Of a DNA stretch of 61,405 nucleotides, positions 1-8,522 are shown in pieces. Under the pieces are notes generated by a model, which saw only the letters and a program-made list of their open reading frames with translations, was not told where the DNA came from and searched no databases. Position 1 is the stretch's first letter, and each line of letters opens with the position of its first letter. The stretch spans positions 1 to 61,405 of the forward strand of contig DASRER010000047.1 in the NCBI GenBank assembly GCA_035651995.1, read 5' to 3'. The translations under genes were made by a program, and so were the position numbers. Origin of the DNA: Terriglobales bacterium. Lineage in GTDB: Bacteria > Acidobacteriota > Terriglobia > Terriglobales > Acidobacteriaceae.

Positions 1-143
1 AAATACTCCCAGGCGGTGCCGTAAGGGCTGTAGTCCTCGCGTACCGTCCCCCAGGCGCGCTCACTCAGGTACGGGCCCCAGCGCTTCCAGTGCCGGGTGC
101 GCTCGCGGCTTTCGGTGAGGCGTTCATCAACGGCGCAGCCCAT
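1..143 (-). CDS. GH63-like (MGH1-type) glucosidase, N-terminal fragment cut by the window edge
   Basis: Reading leftwards from an ATG at 143 gives 47 codons that run off the window. The peptide begins [15 protein letters not shown] and continues with the segments [23 protein letters not shown] and TAWEY, which I recognise as the highly conserved N-terminus of bacterial MGH1-like glycoside hydrolases of clan GH63, enzymes acting on alpha-glucosidic bonds. The catalytic residues lie outside the window. It is the last visible gene of a minus-strand run (aquaporin, DM13, GMC, VOC), 62 bp downstream of the VOC gene. No clear ribosome binding site is seen, so the start rests on homology. Confidence 0.75.
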   Translation of the reverse strand, partial: MGCAVDERLTESRERTRHWKRWGPYLSERAWGTVREDYSPYGTAWEY

Positions 144-205
144 CTTGCTTCGCGCGCCGTTGCCGCGGCTGGTCGTCTTTTCTAAATCGAATGTCGGCTT
201 CGGGG

Positions 206-1237
206 TCATTTCTGCACCAGTTGGACCGCGTGCCCGTCGGGATCCCGCACCATCACTCCTCGCGAGAACCCCAGCTCGGAACGCGCGAGCGCGGTCACAT
301 CTGGAGATTCGAAGCGAGCGTGAATGTTTCGCAGAATCTGCGAGGCGCGGCCGGTATCGGGCGAAATAAATCGCGTGCTCCAATGGCCAAGGTCACTGGC
401 GCGCCAGTCGGCGGGATAGGGCCGGCCGTCACGAGGAGCCAGGTACTCGAGCAGCTCAACGCCAGGGCCGGATGCAGCTCGCAAGGCAGTGATGCGCAGC
501 CGCGCACCGAAGACGTTGTTGAGGTGCTCCTGCTCGGTGCCGTAGTTCTCGCTCTCGCCGGCAACACGCATCCCGAGCGCGTCACGGTAGAAAACCAGGC
601 TCGCGCCGGTGTCGCTGACCGTGATGGCCGTGTGGTCGATGCCGAGAAAGAGCGCGCTGGTGCTCTGCCACTTTGGATCGCCCTTCCCTGCCGGAAAATG
701 CAAGACCTCGAGCGCGTGGCCGTCAGGATCTTTGAAATAAAACGCCTCGATGCCGCCGGCGTTCCTGTTCCACTCGGGCAGGCGCTGCGGACCGCTGGAG
801 GCGTGGCGCACGTTGTGCGCGCGAAGATGGGCGTAAGCCTTCTGCATGTCGCTGGTGATGATCGCGACGTGCTGGAACCAGCGATCGTTGCTGCGCGAGT
901 CAACCGGCAGAGGTCGCCCTTCCGGAGCGAGAAACTGCGCCAGCTCGATGAACTCGCCGCCGAGTTGCATGCGGACTATGCGGACTCGCAGGCCAAAGAC
1001 GCCGGTGAAGTGTTCCCAGTCATTGCCGGCGAGCTCCACGTCGGAAACTTTGCGGAACGAGAGCACTCCGGAGTAGAAGTCCACGGCGCGCTCCATGTCG
1101 CTCACCGTGATGCCGACCGAATCGAGCGCGATGACAGCCGGTTGGGTTTGCGCGGCAAGCGGCAGCGCAAAGACCAGCAGCAGCGCCAGAGGCAGTACGC
1201 GCACGCTCGTGCCGCGAATTCGATGCGAAGCGGCCAT
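206..1237 (-). CDS. secreted double-VOC (glyoxalase/bleomycin-resistance fold) protein
   Basis: The 343-residue product starts with a signal peptide (hydrophobic residues about 14-29, ending LAAQTQ). It then has two vicinal-oxygen-chelate modules, roughly residues 34-165 and 190-340. Each opens with a typical strand ([36 protein letters not shown]) and ends with an FKDPDGH or VRDPDGH motif carrying a likely metal or substrate ligand. Paired VOC modules are usual in ring-cleavage dioxygenases and glyoxalase-like enzymes, but the substrate cannot be read. The start lies 2 bp after the GMC oxidoreductase stop, so the two are probably co-translated and may act on related substrates in the periplasm. 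Confidence 0.85.
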   Translation of the reverse strand: MAASHRIRGTSVRVLPLALLLVFALPLAAQTQPAVIALDSVGITVSDMERAVDFYSGVLSFRKVSDVELAGNDWEHFTGVFGLRVRIVRMQLGGEFIELAQFLAPEGRPLPVDSRSNDRWFQHVAIITSDMQKAYAHLRAHNVRHASSGPQRLPEWNRNAGGIEAFYFKDPDGHALEVLHFPAGKGDPKWQSTSALFLGIDHTAITVSDTGASLVFYRDALGMRVAGESENYGTEQEHLNNVFGARLRITALRAASGPGVELLEYLAPRDGRPYPADWRASDLGHWSTRFISPDTGRASQILRNIHARFESPDVTALARSELGFSRGVMVRDPDGHAVQLVQK

Positions 1238-1239
1238 CG

Positions 1240-2880
1240 TCAGCGCGCGACCCCTGCGGCTTCGATCTCGGCGCTCGCGGCCTTCTCACGCTGAACCATC
1301 GCTTCACCGCGCACGCCCATGCGGTTGAGCAGGTGATCGCCGACGCGCAGCGCATTCGCCATGATGGTCAGCGCCGGATTCACCGCGCCGCTCGACGGGA
1401 AGAAGCTGCCGTCAACCACGTACAGGTTGTCGAGTTCGTGGGCTTTGCAGTTGACGTCGAGCACGCTCGTCTTCGGATCGCGGCCGAAGCGGATTGTGCC
1501 GTTCTGGTGCGCGACCCCGGCGAGCGGGATCTTCTGCCCGACAAACAGGCTGCGGTCAAACAGGCCTTCGTGGCAGTTGTTGCCATGAATGTCACAAACA
1601 GTGTGCTTCATCAGATGCTGGAGCTTGGCGCGCAGGCGGTCGTGCCCCTCCGTGTTGTTGGGTGTGTAGCTGAGCACGATCTCGCCCCTTGTGTTCACGG
1701 TGACGCGGTTATTCGGATCGGGCAGGTCTTCCGACGTGAGCCAGAAGTCGAGCGAGTGCTTGGCCATCAATTCGAGCGTGAAGCCCGGCGCAATTTTCGG
1801 CGCGCCCGCGCGCAGCGCCTGCGCATCGAGCTTGCCGACGAACGAGATGTGTCCCATCGGGTACTGCCAGTCCTTTGAGCCGAAGTAGAAGTCGTTCACC
1901 GCCAGTGTTTTCTGGAAGATGGTCGGGTTAGGACACTTCGAGATCGCCATGACGACCGAATTGACGTGCCCCATGTAGTGACGGCCAACAAAGTCAGACC
2001 CGTTCGCCAGCCCGTTCGGATGCTTCTCGTTCGCCGAGCGCAACAGCAGCGCCGCTGAATTGATGGCGCCGCACGACGACACGACGACGTCGGCAGTGAA
2101 GCGCAGTTTTTCACCGTTGCGCTCCACCTGGACAGCGCTGACCGAGCGCCCGGAGGCGTCGGTTTCGAGCCTGGCGACGTACGCGTTCGTGAGCATTTCG
2201 ACGTTCGGATGCTCGAGCGCCGGGTCAACACAGACAACCTGGGCGTCACTCTTCGCGTAAACCAGGCAGGGGAAACCGTCGCAGGTGTTGCAGCGAATGC
2301 AGCGGCTCTTGTGGGCGTCACTCTCGTTCAGCATCACGCCCAGCGGCACGTGGAAGGGCCTCAGTCCCTGCGCCGAGAACTGGTTGCTGAGCGCCTGGAT
2401 GCGCGGCTCGTGGCTCACCGCCGGAAACGGATACGGTCCGCTGGACGGCGGATCGGTTGGATCTTCTCCGCGCGTACCGTGCACGCTGTACAGGCGCTCT
2501 GCTTCGGCATAGTAAGGCTCGAGGTCCCCGTACGAGATCGGCCATTCCGGCGAGATGCCGCCGGCGTGCCTGATCTCGCCAAAGTCTTCTTTGCGCAGAC
2601 GGAACAGCGCCGCGCCGTAGAACTTGGTGTTTCCGCCCACGTAGTAGTTTGTGTGGGGATGGAGCGAGTGGCCGTCCTTGTCCTGCCAGCTCTCTTTGGT
2701 GTTGTAGCGTCCTTCGAGGTTCACAGCGCCCGAGTCCCAGTTCTGTTTTTCACGCCGGACGTAGTCGCCGCGCTCCAGCAGCAGGATCCGCTTGCCCGAG
2801 GGAGCCAGGCGGTACGCAAGCGTGCCGCCGCCGGCCCCCGTTCCGATGATGATCACGTCGTAGTGGTTATTGTTCGGCAT
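1240..2880 (-). CDS. GMC family FAD-dependent oxidoreductase
   Basis: The product has 546 residues. An N-terminal Rossmann motif (GTGAGG, residues 13-18) binds the FAD ADP moiety. The C-terminal substrate domain carries the GMC signatures HQNGTIRFG with DPKTSVLD and, near the end, GAVNPALTIMANALR, which supplies the catalytic His and Asn equivalents. Such enzymes oxidise alcohols or sugars. A cysteine cluster at residues 194-205 (CIRCNTCDGFPC) may form disulfides or bind metal. No signal peptide is present, in contrast to the VOC partner 2 bp downstream. It is preceded by the DM13 gene (33 bp gap) in the same orientation. The electron acceptor is unknown. Confidence 0.92.
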   Translation of the reverse strand: MPNNNHYDVIIIGTGAGGGTLAYRLAPSGKRILLLERGDYVRREKQNWDSGAVNLEGRYNTKESWQDKDGHSLHPHTNYYVGGNTKFYGAALFRLRKEDFGEIRHAGGISPEWPISYGDLEPYYAEAERLYSVHGTRGEDPTDPPSSGPYPFPAVSHEPRIQALSNQFSAQGLRPFHVPLGVMLNESDAHKSRCIRCNTCDGFPCLVYAKSDAQVVCVDPALEHPNVEMLTNAYVARLETDASGRSVSAVQVERNGEKLRFTADVVVSSCGAINSAALLLRSANEKHPNGLANGSDFVGRHYMGHVNSVVMAISKCPNPTIFQKTLAVNDFYFGSKDWQYPMGHISFVGKLDAQALRAGAPKIAPGFTLELMAKHSLDFWLTSEDLPDPNNRVTVNTRGEIVLSYTPNNTEGHDRLRAKLQHLMKHTVCDIHGNNCHEGLFDRSLFVGQKIPLAGVAHQNGTIRFGRDPKTSVLDVNCKAHELDNLYVVDGSFFPSSGAVNPALTIMANALRVGDHLLNRMGVRGEAMVQREKAASAEIEAAGVAR

Positions 2881-2913
2881 GGAAGCCCCGCTCTCTCGGG
2901 CAACTACGGTTGA

Positions 2914-3801
2914 CTAGCCTTGCTTCGGGGTCAACGGTGCGGTGGCGAAGTTGGCGCTGAAGCGGCGGCACCACACCGTCACGGCGCGGTACTTGGCCAG
3001 GTCAACATTCCCCGGCACTTCGTAGTTCTGGTCGCCCTGATTGCCTTTGAGCGCGCCCAAAGTGACGAAGCCGGCTTTCTTCACGGCGTCGCTGTCACTC
3101 GCATCGCCGGCCGCCACCAAATAGACCTGGAGGTCCGGGCCATTCGAAGTCGCGAAGTCGGTGAAGCGCAGCACTCGCTTGCCGTCGGGCAGTTGATAAA
3201 TGGTGGCCGTGCCTTTCGTTTCGTGCAGCACAGTGTGAAAGTTGCCGGCCGCCAGCGGCGTCGGCCCGTTCATCGCCGCCGGAGACGCCGGCGTCATGCC
3301 CTCCTTCAAAGGCGCGGTGGTGAAGTTCCTGTTGAAGCGCTTGCACCACACCGTCACCGACTGGTATTTCGCCAAATCGGCATCGGCGGGCAGATCGTAA
3401 TTCTGGTCGCCCTTGTTGCCCTTCAACGGGCCCAGGTCAACGAACGCGGCTTTTTTCACCGTGTCGCTGTCGGTCGCGTCGGCGGCCGCTACCAGATAAA
3501 CGTAGAGCGCCGGTCCGTTCGATGTGGAGAACTCCGACAGGCGCAGCACGCGCTTGCCGTCGGCCAGCTTGTAGACCGTGGCCACGCCCGCGCCGTCATG
3601 CGCCACGCTGTGGAATCGGCCCGTCGCCAGCACCTGCTGCGCGTTGTCGGTCTGCGGCATGCCTGCCGCAGACGCACTGGTTGTGGGGAAGCTCTCGTTG
3701 ACCGTCTTGTTCACCCACAGACGCTCGGGGCGGAATGCCGCCCACAGGCCTATGAGCACGACCACGGCAACTACGATGATGACAATCTTGCGGGTATTCA
3801 T
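2914..3801 (-). CDS. membrane-anchored tandem DM13 domain protein
   Basis: The 295-residue product has an N-terminal membrane anchor (residues 5-22) and two near-identical DM13 domains (about 60-165 and 190-290). Each has the order GxFH, GxAT(V/I)Y, DGKRVLR, SNGP, VYLVAA, GDQNY and a final VTVWC(K/R)RF with one conserved cysteine. DM13 domains are proposed electron-transfer or redox modules, and the repeats clearly arose by internal duplication. The ATG at 3801 is chosen because an AAGGAG site lies upstream. A longer frame exists but runs antisense-like through the aquaporin gene. It starts 14 bp after the aquaporin stop and precedes the GMC oxidoreductase, suggesting a role in envelope redox chemistry. 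Confidence 0.88.
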   Translation of the reverse strand: MNTRKIVIIVVAVVVLIGLWAAFRPERLWVNKTVNESFPTTSASAAGMPQTDNAQQVLATGRFHSVAHDGAGVATVYKLADGKRVLRLSEFSTSNGPALYVYLVAAADATDSDTVKKAAFVDLGPLKGNKGDQNYDLPADADLAKYQSVTVWCKRFNRNFTTAPLKEGMTPASPAAMNGPTPLAAGNFHTVLHETKGTATIYQLPDGKRVLRFTDFATSNGPDLQVYLVAAGDASDSDAVKKAGFVTLGALKGNQGDQNYEVPGNVDLAKYRAVTVWCRRFSANFATAPLTPKQG

Positions 3802-3815
3802 TGCGAAACTCTCCT

Positions 3816-4769
3816 TCAATTGGTTATTGCGGATTTGGCCTGTGGACCTTGTGCCTGCATCTCGCCAAAGCGGCAGTTGAAGATGCAACGCTTGTTGTTG
3901 TGGTGGTGGAGCTTGGCGCAGAAGACGTTGTCGTGCCCCTTGCCGACGAGGTATGCCTCGGCGGCCACAAGCATTCCCAGCGGCGGCGCCGTGAAGTAAA
4001 TCCACGCTGCCGTCCAGAGCATGGCCGGCGCAGCCGACGCCGTGGTGCGCGCGGGATTCAGGCTGAATCCCGAGATCGGCGCTTCGAATGAGATGTAAGC
4101 GGCTACCAGGGCGCCTGCCAGCAGCCCGGTGTAACGCGACCAGACCGGATGGTTCGACGAGCGCAGCACCACCGTCATGGTGATCACCGCCATCACGAAC
4201 TCGGCCATGAATGCCGGCCACGGGCCGTCGGGCCCGGGCACCGTGACCACGTAGTGCACCGCCGGATGCCGGATCCAGTCGCCGAAGATCAGGACGGCGA
4301 TGAGCACACCCGCCAGCCCACCAAGAAATTGCGATGCTATATAGAAGACCGCGTCCCACCCCCTGATCTTCTTCAGGCGGAAGAAGGTGAGCGTGACCGA
4401 AGGATTCAGGTGCGCACCCGATTGCGCGCCGATCGGCGAATAGATGATGGCGATCAGCGTGCCCGCCATGGCGAAGCCGAACATCACGCGCCGTATCGTG
4501 GGCGTCGCGATCGCTTTTACGACCGGCGATGCTGGCAGCAGCAGCAGTGCGCCAAAGGCGCAAGCCGAAAACATGAACAGGCCGAGCCCGGCAGCTTCCA
4601 TCAGGTACTCGGGCCAGTGCGCCCGCAGCGCCGCCGTGGACCCGGTGCGGGCAGAACCCCTGCGAGCTTTGTTCGCGGAAGGAGAGGAAGATGCGCCCGG
4701 CACGACAGCGCTGGTTGGCGGCGCGCCCCGGAGATTCTCGGTCCGCCTCACTGCCGGAGCGGGCTCCAT
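3816..4769 (-). CDS. MIP family aquaporin/glycerol channel with Cys/His-rich C-terminal tail
   Basis: The product has about 317 residues with six membrane helices and the two half-helix signatures: SGAHLNPSVT (NPS at 122-124 replacing the usual NPA) and GFSLNPAR (NPA at 238-240). It therefore belongs to the aquaporin/glycerol facilitator family and moves water or small solutes across the inner membrane. Unusually, the cytoplasmic C-terminus carries C284, H288-H290, C295 and C299, a possible metal site. The start is uncertain: in-frame ATGs at 4769, 4802 and 4874 all lack a good ribosome site. The first 45 residues are low-complexity, so I took the shortest. It heads the run aquaporin-DM13-GMC-VOC. 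Confidence 0.88.
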   Translation of the reverse strand: MEPAPAVRRTENLRGAPPTSAVVPGASSSPSANKARRGSARTGSTAALRAHWPEYLMEAAGLGLFMFSACAFGALLLLPASPVVKAIATPTIRRVMFGFAMAGTLIAIIYSPIGAQSGAHLNPSVTLTFFRLKKIRGWDAVFYIASQFLGGLAGVLIAVLIFGDWIRHPAVHYVVTVPGPDGPWPAFMAEFVMAVITMTVVLRSSNHPVWSRYTGLLAGALVAAYISFEAPISGFSLNPARTTASAAPAMLWTAAWIYFTAPPLGMLVAAEAYLVGKGHDNVFCAKLHHHNNKRCIFNCRFGEMQAQGPQAKSAITN

Positions 4770-5062
4770 GACCGCATCTTCACTCTTTGTCAGGGTGTGC
4801 ATGCCGGATGCGATTCGGTATCCGGCGAATAGTTTCCGCCGCGATTCACTTTTTTTTTGGCCGGACCGTAACATCTGGCGCCCGGCGGAATCTCAGTCTG
4901 TGGAGTATGGGTGTCTCCACCACAAATCCGGCGGAACGCGGGACTGGACGAATGGCACGGAGGGCGAAGCCGCTGATTGCCGCTACCGTGACGGCCACAT
5001 ATAATCCAGCGGACGGCGAGTCGCGAACCGCCGCTGAATCTGCTTTACCCACCGCCGCGTAC

Positions 5063-5731
5063 ATGGGTCAGCCAGCGAAACTCGCCATGCCTGTCCCGAC
5101 ACCCGAGCCAACGCCCCATCTTTCAGAGCTGATCCGCCGCATCCGCGCCGGTGAAAGCGAGCTCTTCTACAGCCTGGTAAGGCCGCACGAGAAGGCGGTC
5201 TACATGGCCGCATACGGCGTTTTGAACAACCAGGCCGATGCGGAAGAGGTCGCGCAGGAAGCCGTGCTCAAGGCCTTCACGCACCTGGAGCAATTCCGCG
5301 GCGAGTCGAAGTTCAGCACCTGGCTCATCCAGATCACGATCAACGAAGCGCGCATTCGCTTGCGTAAAGACCGCCGCCACCTCTACGAGTCGGTGGACCA
5401 GGGCACAGAAACGGAAGAAGGCGACTACATGCCGCGCGACTTCGCGGACTGGCGCGACATCCCGTCGGAGTCGCTCCAACGCCGCGAGCTGCGTGAAGCC
5501 ATCACGCGCGGGCTGGCCTCGCTGAAGCCCAAGTATCGTGAAGTGCTGGTGCTGCGCGACGTGCAGCATCGCAGCATCAAGGAAACAGCGGAGATCCTGG
5601 ACATCACGGAGGCGACCGTTAAGACTCGGCTGCTGCGCGCGCGGTTGCAAATGCGCGACGCGCTCGCTCCCGGAATCGACGGCTCCTGGGCCACTGGCGC
5701 CGAGCAATATAAGAAGGTGCGGCCGTGGTAG
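5063..5731 (+). CDS. ECF-type RNA polymerase sigma factor (RpoE-like)
   Basis: The 222-residue product has sigma region 2 (AAYGVLNNQADAEEVAQEA followed by STWLIQITIN) and region 4 (LKPKYREVLVLRDV, then the helix-turn-helix segment ETAEILDITEATVKTRLLRAR). It redirects RNA polymerase to stress or envelope promoters. ATG 5063 or 5087 are both plausible starts; the longer upstream frame lacks family similarity. A zinc-finger anti-sigma gene starts 25 bp downstream and a second anti-sigma-like gene follows, so this is a self-contained sigma/anti-sigma module. The likely targets are itself and the secreted-protein genes at 7102-10632, but I cannot confirm a promoter motif. Confidence 0.93.
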   Translation: MGQPAKLAMPVPTPEPTPHLSELIRRIRAGESELFYSLVRPHEKAVYMAAYGVLNNQADAEEVAQEAVLKAFTHLEQFRGESKFSTWLIQITINEARIRLRKDRRHLYESVDQGTETEEGDYMPRDFADWRDIPSESLQRRELREAITRGLASLKPKYREVLVLRDVQHRSIKETAEILDITEATVKTRLLRARLQMRDALAPGIDGSWATGAEQYKKVRPW

Positions 5732-5756
5732 CCGCTCAAGGATTGGAAGTACGCTG

Positions 5757-6605
5757 ATGGCCGACGTTCACGAATTCGAGATCAGTTGCCGCGAAGTCTG
5801 GCGCGAAGTGTCGAACTACCTCGATGGCGACCTCGATGCAAAGCTTCGCGCACGCATCGAACGCCATCTGAAGCACTGCCGGCATTGCACCGCAGTCGTA
5901 AGCGGCACGGCCAACACGGTTCGTCTGATCGGCGACGAGCAGGCGTTCGAGCTGCCTGCCAGCTTCAGCAATCGCTTGCGAGGAAAGCTGCGCGACGCCG
6001 CTGCTGCCGTGTCCCGCGGGTCAATCACCCTCGGCATTACCGATGACCCGATCGAACTCGGCACGCACGTGATTCACTTCTGGGAAACGCAGGAGGAATT
6101 CCGCCGCGGCGTTCGCTTCCTCGAAATCGGATTGAGGGACCGCGATCACGGCGTGCTGTTCGGGCACGAAGAGGCCAACGAGCGCGTCCTTCGGCTGCTG
6201 CGTAACGCGGGGATAGATGTCGGGGAGCTCATTGCTTCCGGCCGCCTGCGGGTTCTGCCCCGTGAACTTCAGACGAGCGAAACCCTGGTCGCGATCGAAG
6301 GTGCTTTCAAAGACGCGATGCGCCAGAACGCCAGCGCGATCCGCTATCTCGGGAATCTGGGCGCTGGGAATCGCCCCTGGCCCGGCGGCGAAGATGGCGT
6401 ACTCGAGCTGGAAGCCCGCGTAACCGGCCTCGCCAAGCGCTTCCCGTGCGTGATGGTCTGTATGTATGAGGTGAAGGCGCTCAGCGGCCGCATGGTGATG
6501 AAGGGCGGTTTCCACACGCACCCGTGGGTTGTCTGTGGACATGCACTGCACGCCAACTCGCTGTACATACCGGAATCGCAATTCCTTGGTTCGCTGCACA
6601 TATAG
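5757..6605 (+). CDS. zinc-finger anti-sigma factor fused to a MEDS sensory domain
   Basis: The product has 282 residues. Residues 1-80 form a ZAS/zf-HC2 anti-sigma domain with H37-x3-C41-x2-C44 and a possible extra ligand C11. Residues about 95-280 match the MEDS domain known from the dichloromethane regulator DcmR and related C1 or redox sensors: HVIHFWETQEEFRRGV, then a Rossmann-like sheet and a closing HTHPWVVCGHALHANSLY segment. No membrane helix is present, so signal sensing must be cytoplasmic. The ATG at 5757 follows a purine-rich AAGGATTGGAAG stretch. It lies 25 bp after the sigma gene, its probable partner. Confidence 0.88.
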   Translation: MADVHEFEISCREVWREVSNYLDGDLDAKLRARIERHLKHCRHCTAVVSGTANTVRLIGDEQAFELPASFSNRLRGKLRDAAAAVSRGSITLGITDDPIELGTHVIHFWETQEEFRRGVRFLEIGLRDRDHGVLFGHEEANERVLRLLRNAGIDVGELIASGRLRVLPRELQTSETLVAIEGAFKDAMRQNASAIRYLGNLGAGNRPWPGGEDGVLELEARVTGLAKRFPCVMVCMYEVKALSGRMVMKGGFHTHPWVVCGHALHANSLYIPESQFLGSLHI

Positions 6606-6628
6606 GGACACGGAGAAGGGATCACACA

Positions 6629-6874
6629 GTGGCAGTAATTGAGATCAGTTGTCTGGAGGTCTGGAGAGAGATCTCGAACTACATTGACGGTGACCTCGAT
6701 CCTGAATTGCGCGAGCGCATCGAGAACCACGTCAAGGTGTGCCACCACTGTGCCGCCATCCTTGATGGCACCAGCAACACCGTCCGCCTCCTCGCCGATG
6801 GCGAGGCCTTCGACCTTCCGACCGGCTTCAGCAAGCGGCTGTACTCCAAGTTGGACGATCATCTGAAAGAATAA
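6629..6874 (+). CDS. small stand-alone zinc-finger anti-sigma-like protein (zf-HC2)
   Basis: The 81-residue product is a clear paralogue of the N-terminal domain of the preceding gene: shared segments include EISC, EVWRE(I/V)SNY, DGDLD, NTVRL and a C-terminal (R)L(R/Y)(G/S)KL. It keeps the zinc ligands H34-x3-C38-x2-C41 and C8, but has no sensor domain. The GTG start at 6629 is preceded by GGAGAAGGG. It may buffer the same sigma factor without responding to the MEDS signal, or bind a different one. The gene starts 23 bp after the MEDS fusion gene. Confidence 0.85.
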   Translation: MAVIEISCLEVWREISNYIDGDLDPELRERIENHVKVCHHCAAILDGTSNTVRLLADGEAFDLPTGFSKRLYSKLDDHLKE

Positions 6875-7101
6875 CGGCGCTCTCCGCTTCCGCCCTGTAG
6901 AACCGCAAGCGACTACTCACCCTGAGCCCACGCTTCTTGCGGGCCCGGAACCTAACGTATTGCCATGTGCGAACGGCTGAATCCACTACGGCTTCAGCTG
7001 TCCACTGTTCGCTCTCCACGGCGCCCTGAAACTTTTTCTCCTGCCCCGTATCCCACTCCGCCAGCAGCCCTCGGATACGAGAGCGCAAGGAGAGAGAGGC
7101 A

Positions 7102-7530
7102 ATGAAATCCATTTATCGTATTGCGGCCGCACTGGTGCTCGGCGCCGTGTCCATTTCGCCGTCCATCGCCCAAATGGGCATGTCGCACACCAGTTCGCCG
7201 TTCCAGGGCCCGAAGGCGAACACGGGGACCGTTTCGCACAGCATGGAGAACGGCAGGAGCGTGCTCACGCTCTCCGACGATTTTGTGGCGCCCGGCACGC
7301 CCGACCCGCACTGGGCTGTCGTTGATTCAAAGGGGACCATGTATGTGCTGGATCGGCTCACGCTGAAGCCGCAGGGCATGGCGATGGAAGACCACGGCAA
7401 ACAGCCCGATCGTTTCCAGAAAAAGATCACGGTGCCAGACTACGTGAAAGACGTGAAGAAGGTCGTGATCTGGTGCGCCTGGGCAGAAACCAATCTGGGC
7501 GAAGCGTCATTCAGTTCGGCTGTGAAATAG
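7102..7530 (+). CDS. secreted DM13-like protein
   Basis: The 142-residue product has a signal peptide (MKSIYRIAAALVLGAVSIS, cleavage near SIAQ) and one beta-rich domain. The features VLTLSDDF, HWAVVDSKGTMYVLDRL and the closing VVIWCAWAETNLGEASF resemble the DM13 pattern of a terminal WC cysteine; the tandem DM13 protein at 2914-3801 has VTVWC in the same place. I therefore infer a periplasmic redox role, though the assignment is weaker than for that gene. An AAGGAGAGAG ribosome site precedes the ATG. The gene is first in a plus-strand series of exported proteins behind the ECF module. Confidence 0.75.
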   Translation: MKSIYRIAAALVLGAVSISPSIAQMGMSHTSSPFQGPKANTGTVSHSMENGRSVLTLSDDFVAPGTPDPHWAVVDSKGTMYVLDRLTLKPQGMAMEDHGKQPDRFQKKITVPDYVKDVKKVVIWCAWAETNLGEASFSSAVK

Positions 7531-7592
7531 ACAAATCCACTGACGGCTGGTGGCGCCTGCTTGGTCGCGCGGCCAGCCGTGAGGAAGTCACC

Positions 7593-8513
7593 ATGAAGAC
7601 ACGAATTTCATTTCTCACCTTGGCGCTGGCCGTTCTGAGCACGCAAGCAACGGCGCAGGTCGCCGATAAGAAAGCGCTCACCATCGAAGGCGCGCGCAAG
7701 ATCATCGCCGCCGCCATCGCGGACGCCAAAAGCAAGAACACCACTGGCGTGATTGCCGTTGTGGACGAAGGCGGAAATCTGATGGCGCTCGAGCGCCTCG
7801 ATGGCACGTTCGGCGCGGGCGCCAATGTTTCGATCGGCAAGGCCCGTACCGCCGTACTGTTCAGGAAGCCGACGCGCTTCTTCGAAGAGCTGGTCAACTC
7901 GAGCGGCAAGGGCCGCACCGTTATGACGGCCCTCAGCGACTTCACACCCCTTATCGGCGGCGTGCCGATCGAAGTGGACGGCCAGATTGTGGGAGGTGTC
8001 GGCGTGAGCGGCGCCGCGAGTGCCGCGCAGGACGAGGAGCTCGCCCTGGCGGGCGCCGCCGCGGCAAAGGCGTTCGCGGGCATGACTGCCTCCAGCTCCG
8101 GCACGAGTGGAAGCGCCGCGAAAACCGGGATGAGCAACTCGACGGCGAGGGTCAGCTACTTCCCCGCGGCGCAGGTCGCGGCGGCATTCGACAAAGGCGC
8201 GGTACTGTTCGATGGCCAAGGCCGGAACTACATGGTCCATGCCAGCCGTCGTGACGCGCCCGGCAAGGCTGAAATTCATACCCTGGACACCGACATCATC
8301 TACGTTCTCGGCGGCACGGCCACTTTCGTGACCGGCGGCACCGCTGTCGAGCCGGCGAACATCGCGGCCGATGAGATTCGAGGTTCCTCGATCACCAGCG
8401 GTGACACGCGCCAACTTGCCAAAGGCGACGTCATCATTGTTCCGAACGGCGTTCCCCACTGGTTCAAGGAAGTGAAGGGGCCGTTCACGTACTACGTGGT
8501 GAAGGTGCGCTAG
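7593..8513 (+). CDS. secreted HbpS/GlcG-like heme-binding domain fused to a cupin
   Basis: The 306-residue product has a signal peptide (residues 1-22), then a HbpS/GlcG domain (about 27-165: ALTIEGARKIIAAAIADA, VIAVVDEGGNLMALERLDG, GGVPIEVDGQIVGGVGVSGA), a Ser/Gly linker, and a C-terminal cupin (about 185-306) with EIHTLDTDIIYVLGG and PNGVPHWF that could hold a metal. HbpS-type proteins bind heme or corrinoids extracytoplasmically and have been linked to oxidative stress sensing. Fusion to a cupin suggests a metal-dependent catalytic or sensing unit. A GAGGAAG site precedes ATG 7593. The SMP-30 gene follows after 9 bp. Confidence 0.88.
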   Translation: MKTRISFLTLALAVLSTQATAQVADKKALTIEGARKIIAAAIADAKSKNTTGVIAVVDEGGNLMALERLDGTFGAGANVSIGKARTAVLFRKPTRFFEELVNSSGKGRTVMTALSDFTPLIGGVPIEVDGQIVGGVGVSGAASAAQDEELALAGAAAAKAFAGMTASSSGTSGSAAKTGMSNSTARVSYFPAAQVAAAFDKGAVLFDGQGRNYMVHASRRDAPGKAEIHTLDTDIIYVLGGTATFVTGGTAVEPANIAADEIRGSSITSGDTRQLAKGDVIIVPNGVPHWFKEVKGPFTYYVVKVR

Positions 8514-8522
8514 GAGCCTGCT

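Noticed and set aside
2914-4563. 549-codon version of the DM13 protein
   Set aside because: The extra N-terminal 254 codons run out of frame through the aquaporin gene and show no domain; a good ribosome site supports the start at 3801.
6947-6974. Possible ECF promoter (GGAACC, 16 nt, GCGAA) upstream of 7102
   Set aside because: Only one such match was seen, the minus-10 part is weak, and there is no second matching site upstream of the sigma gene to support it.
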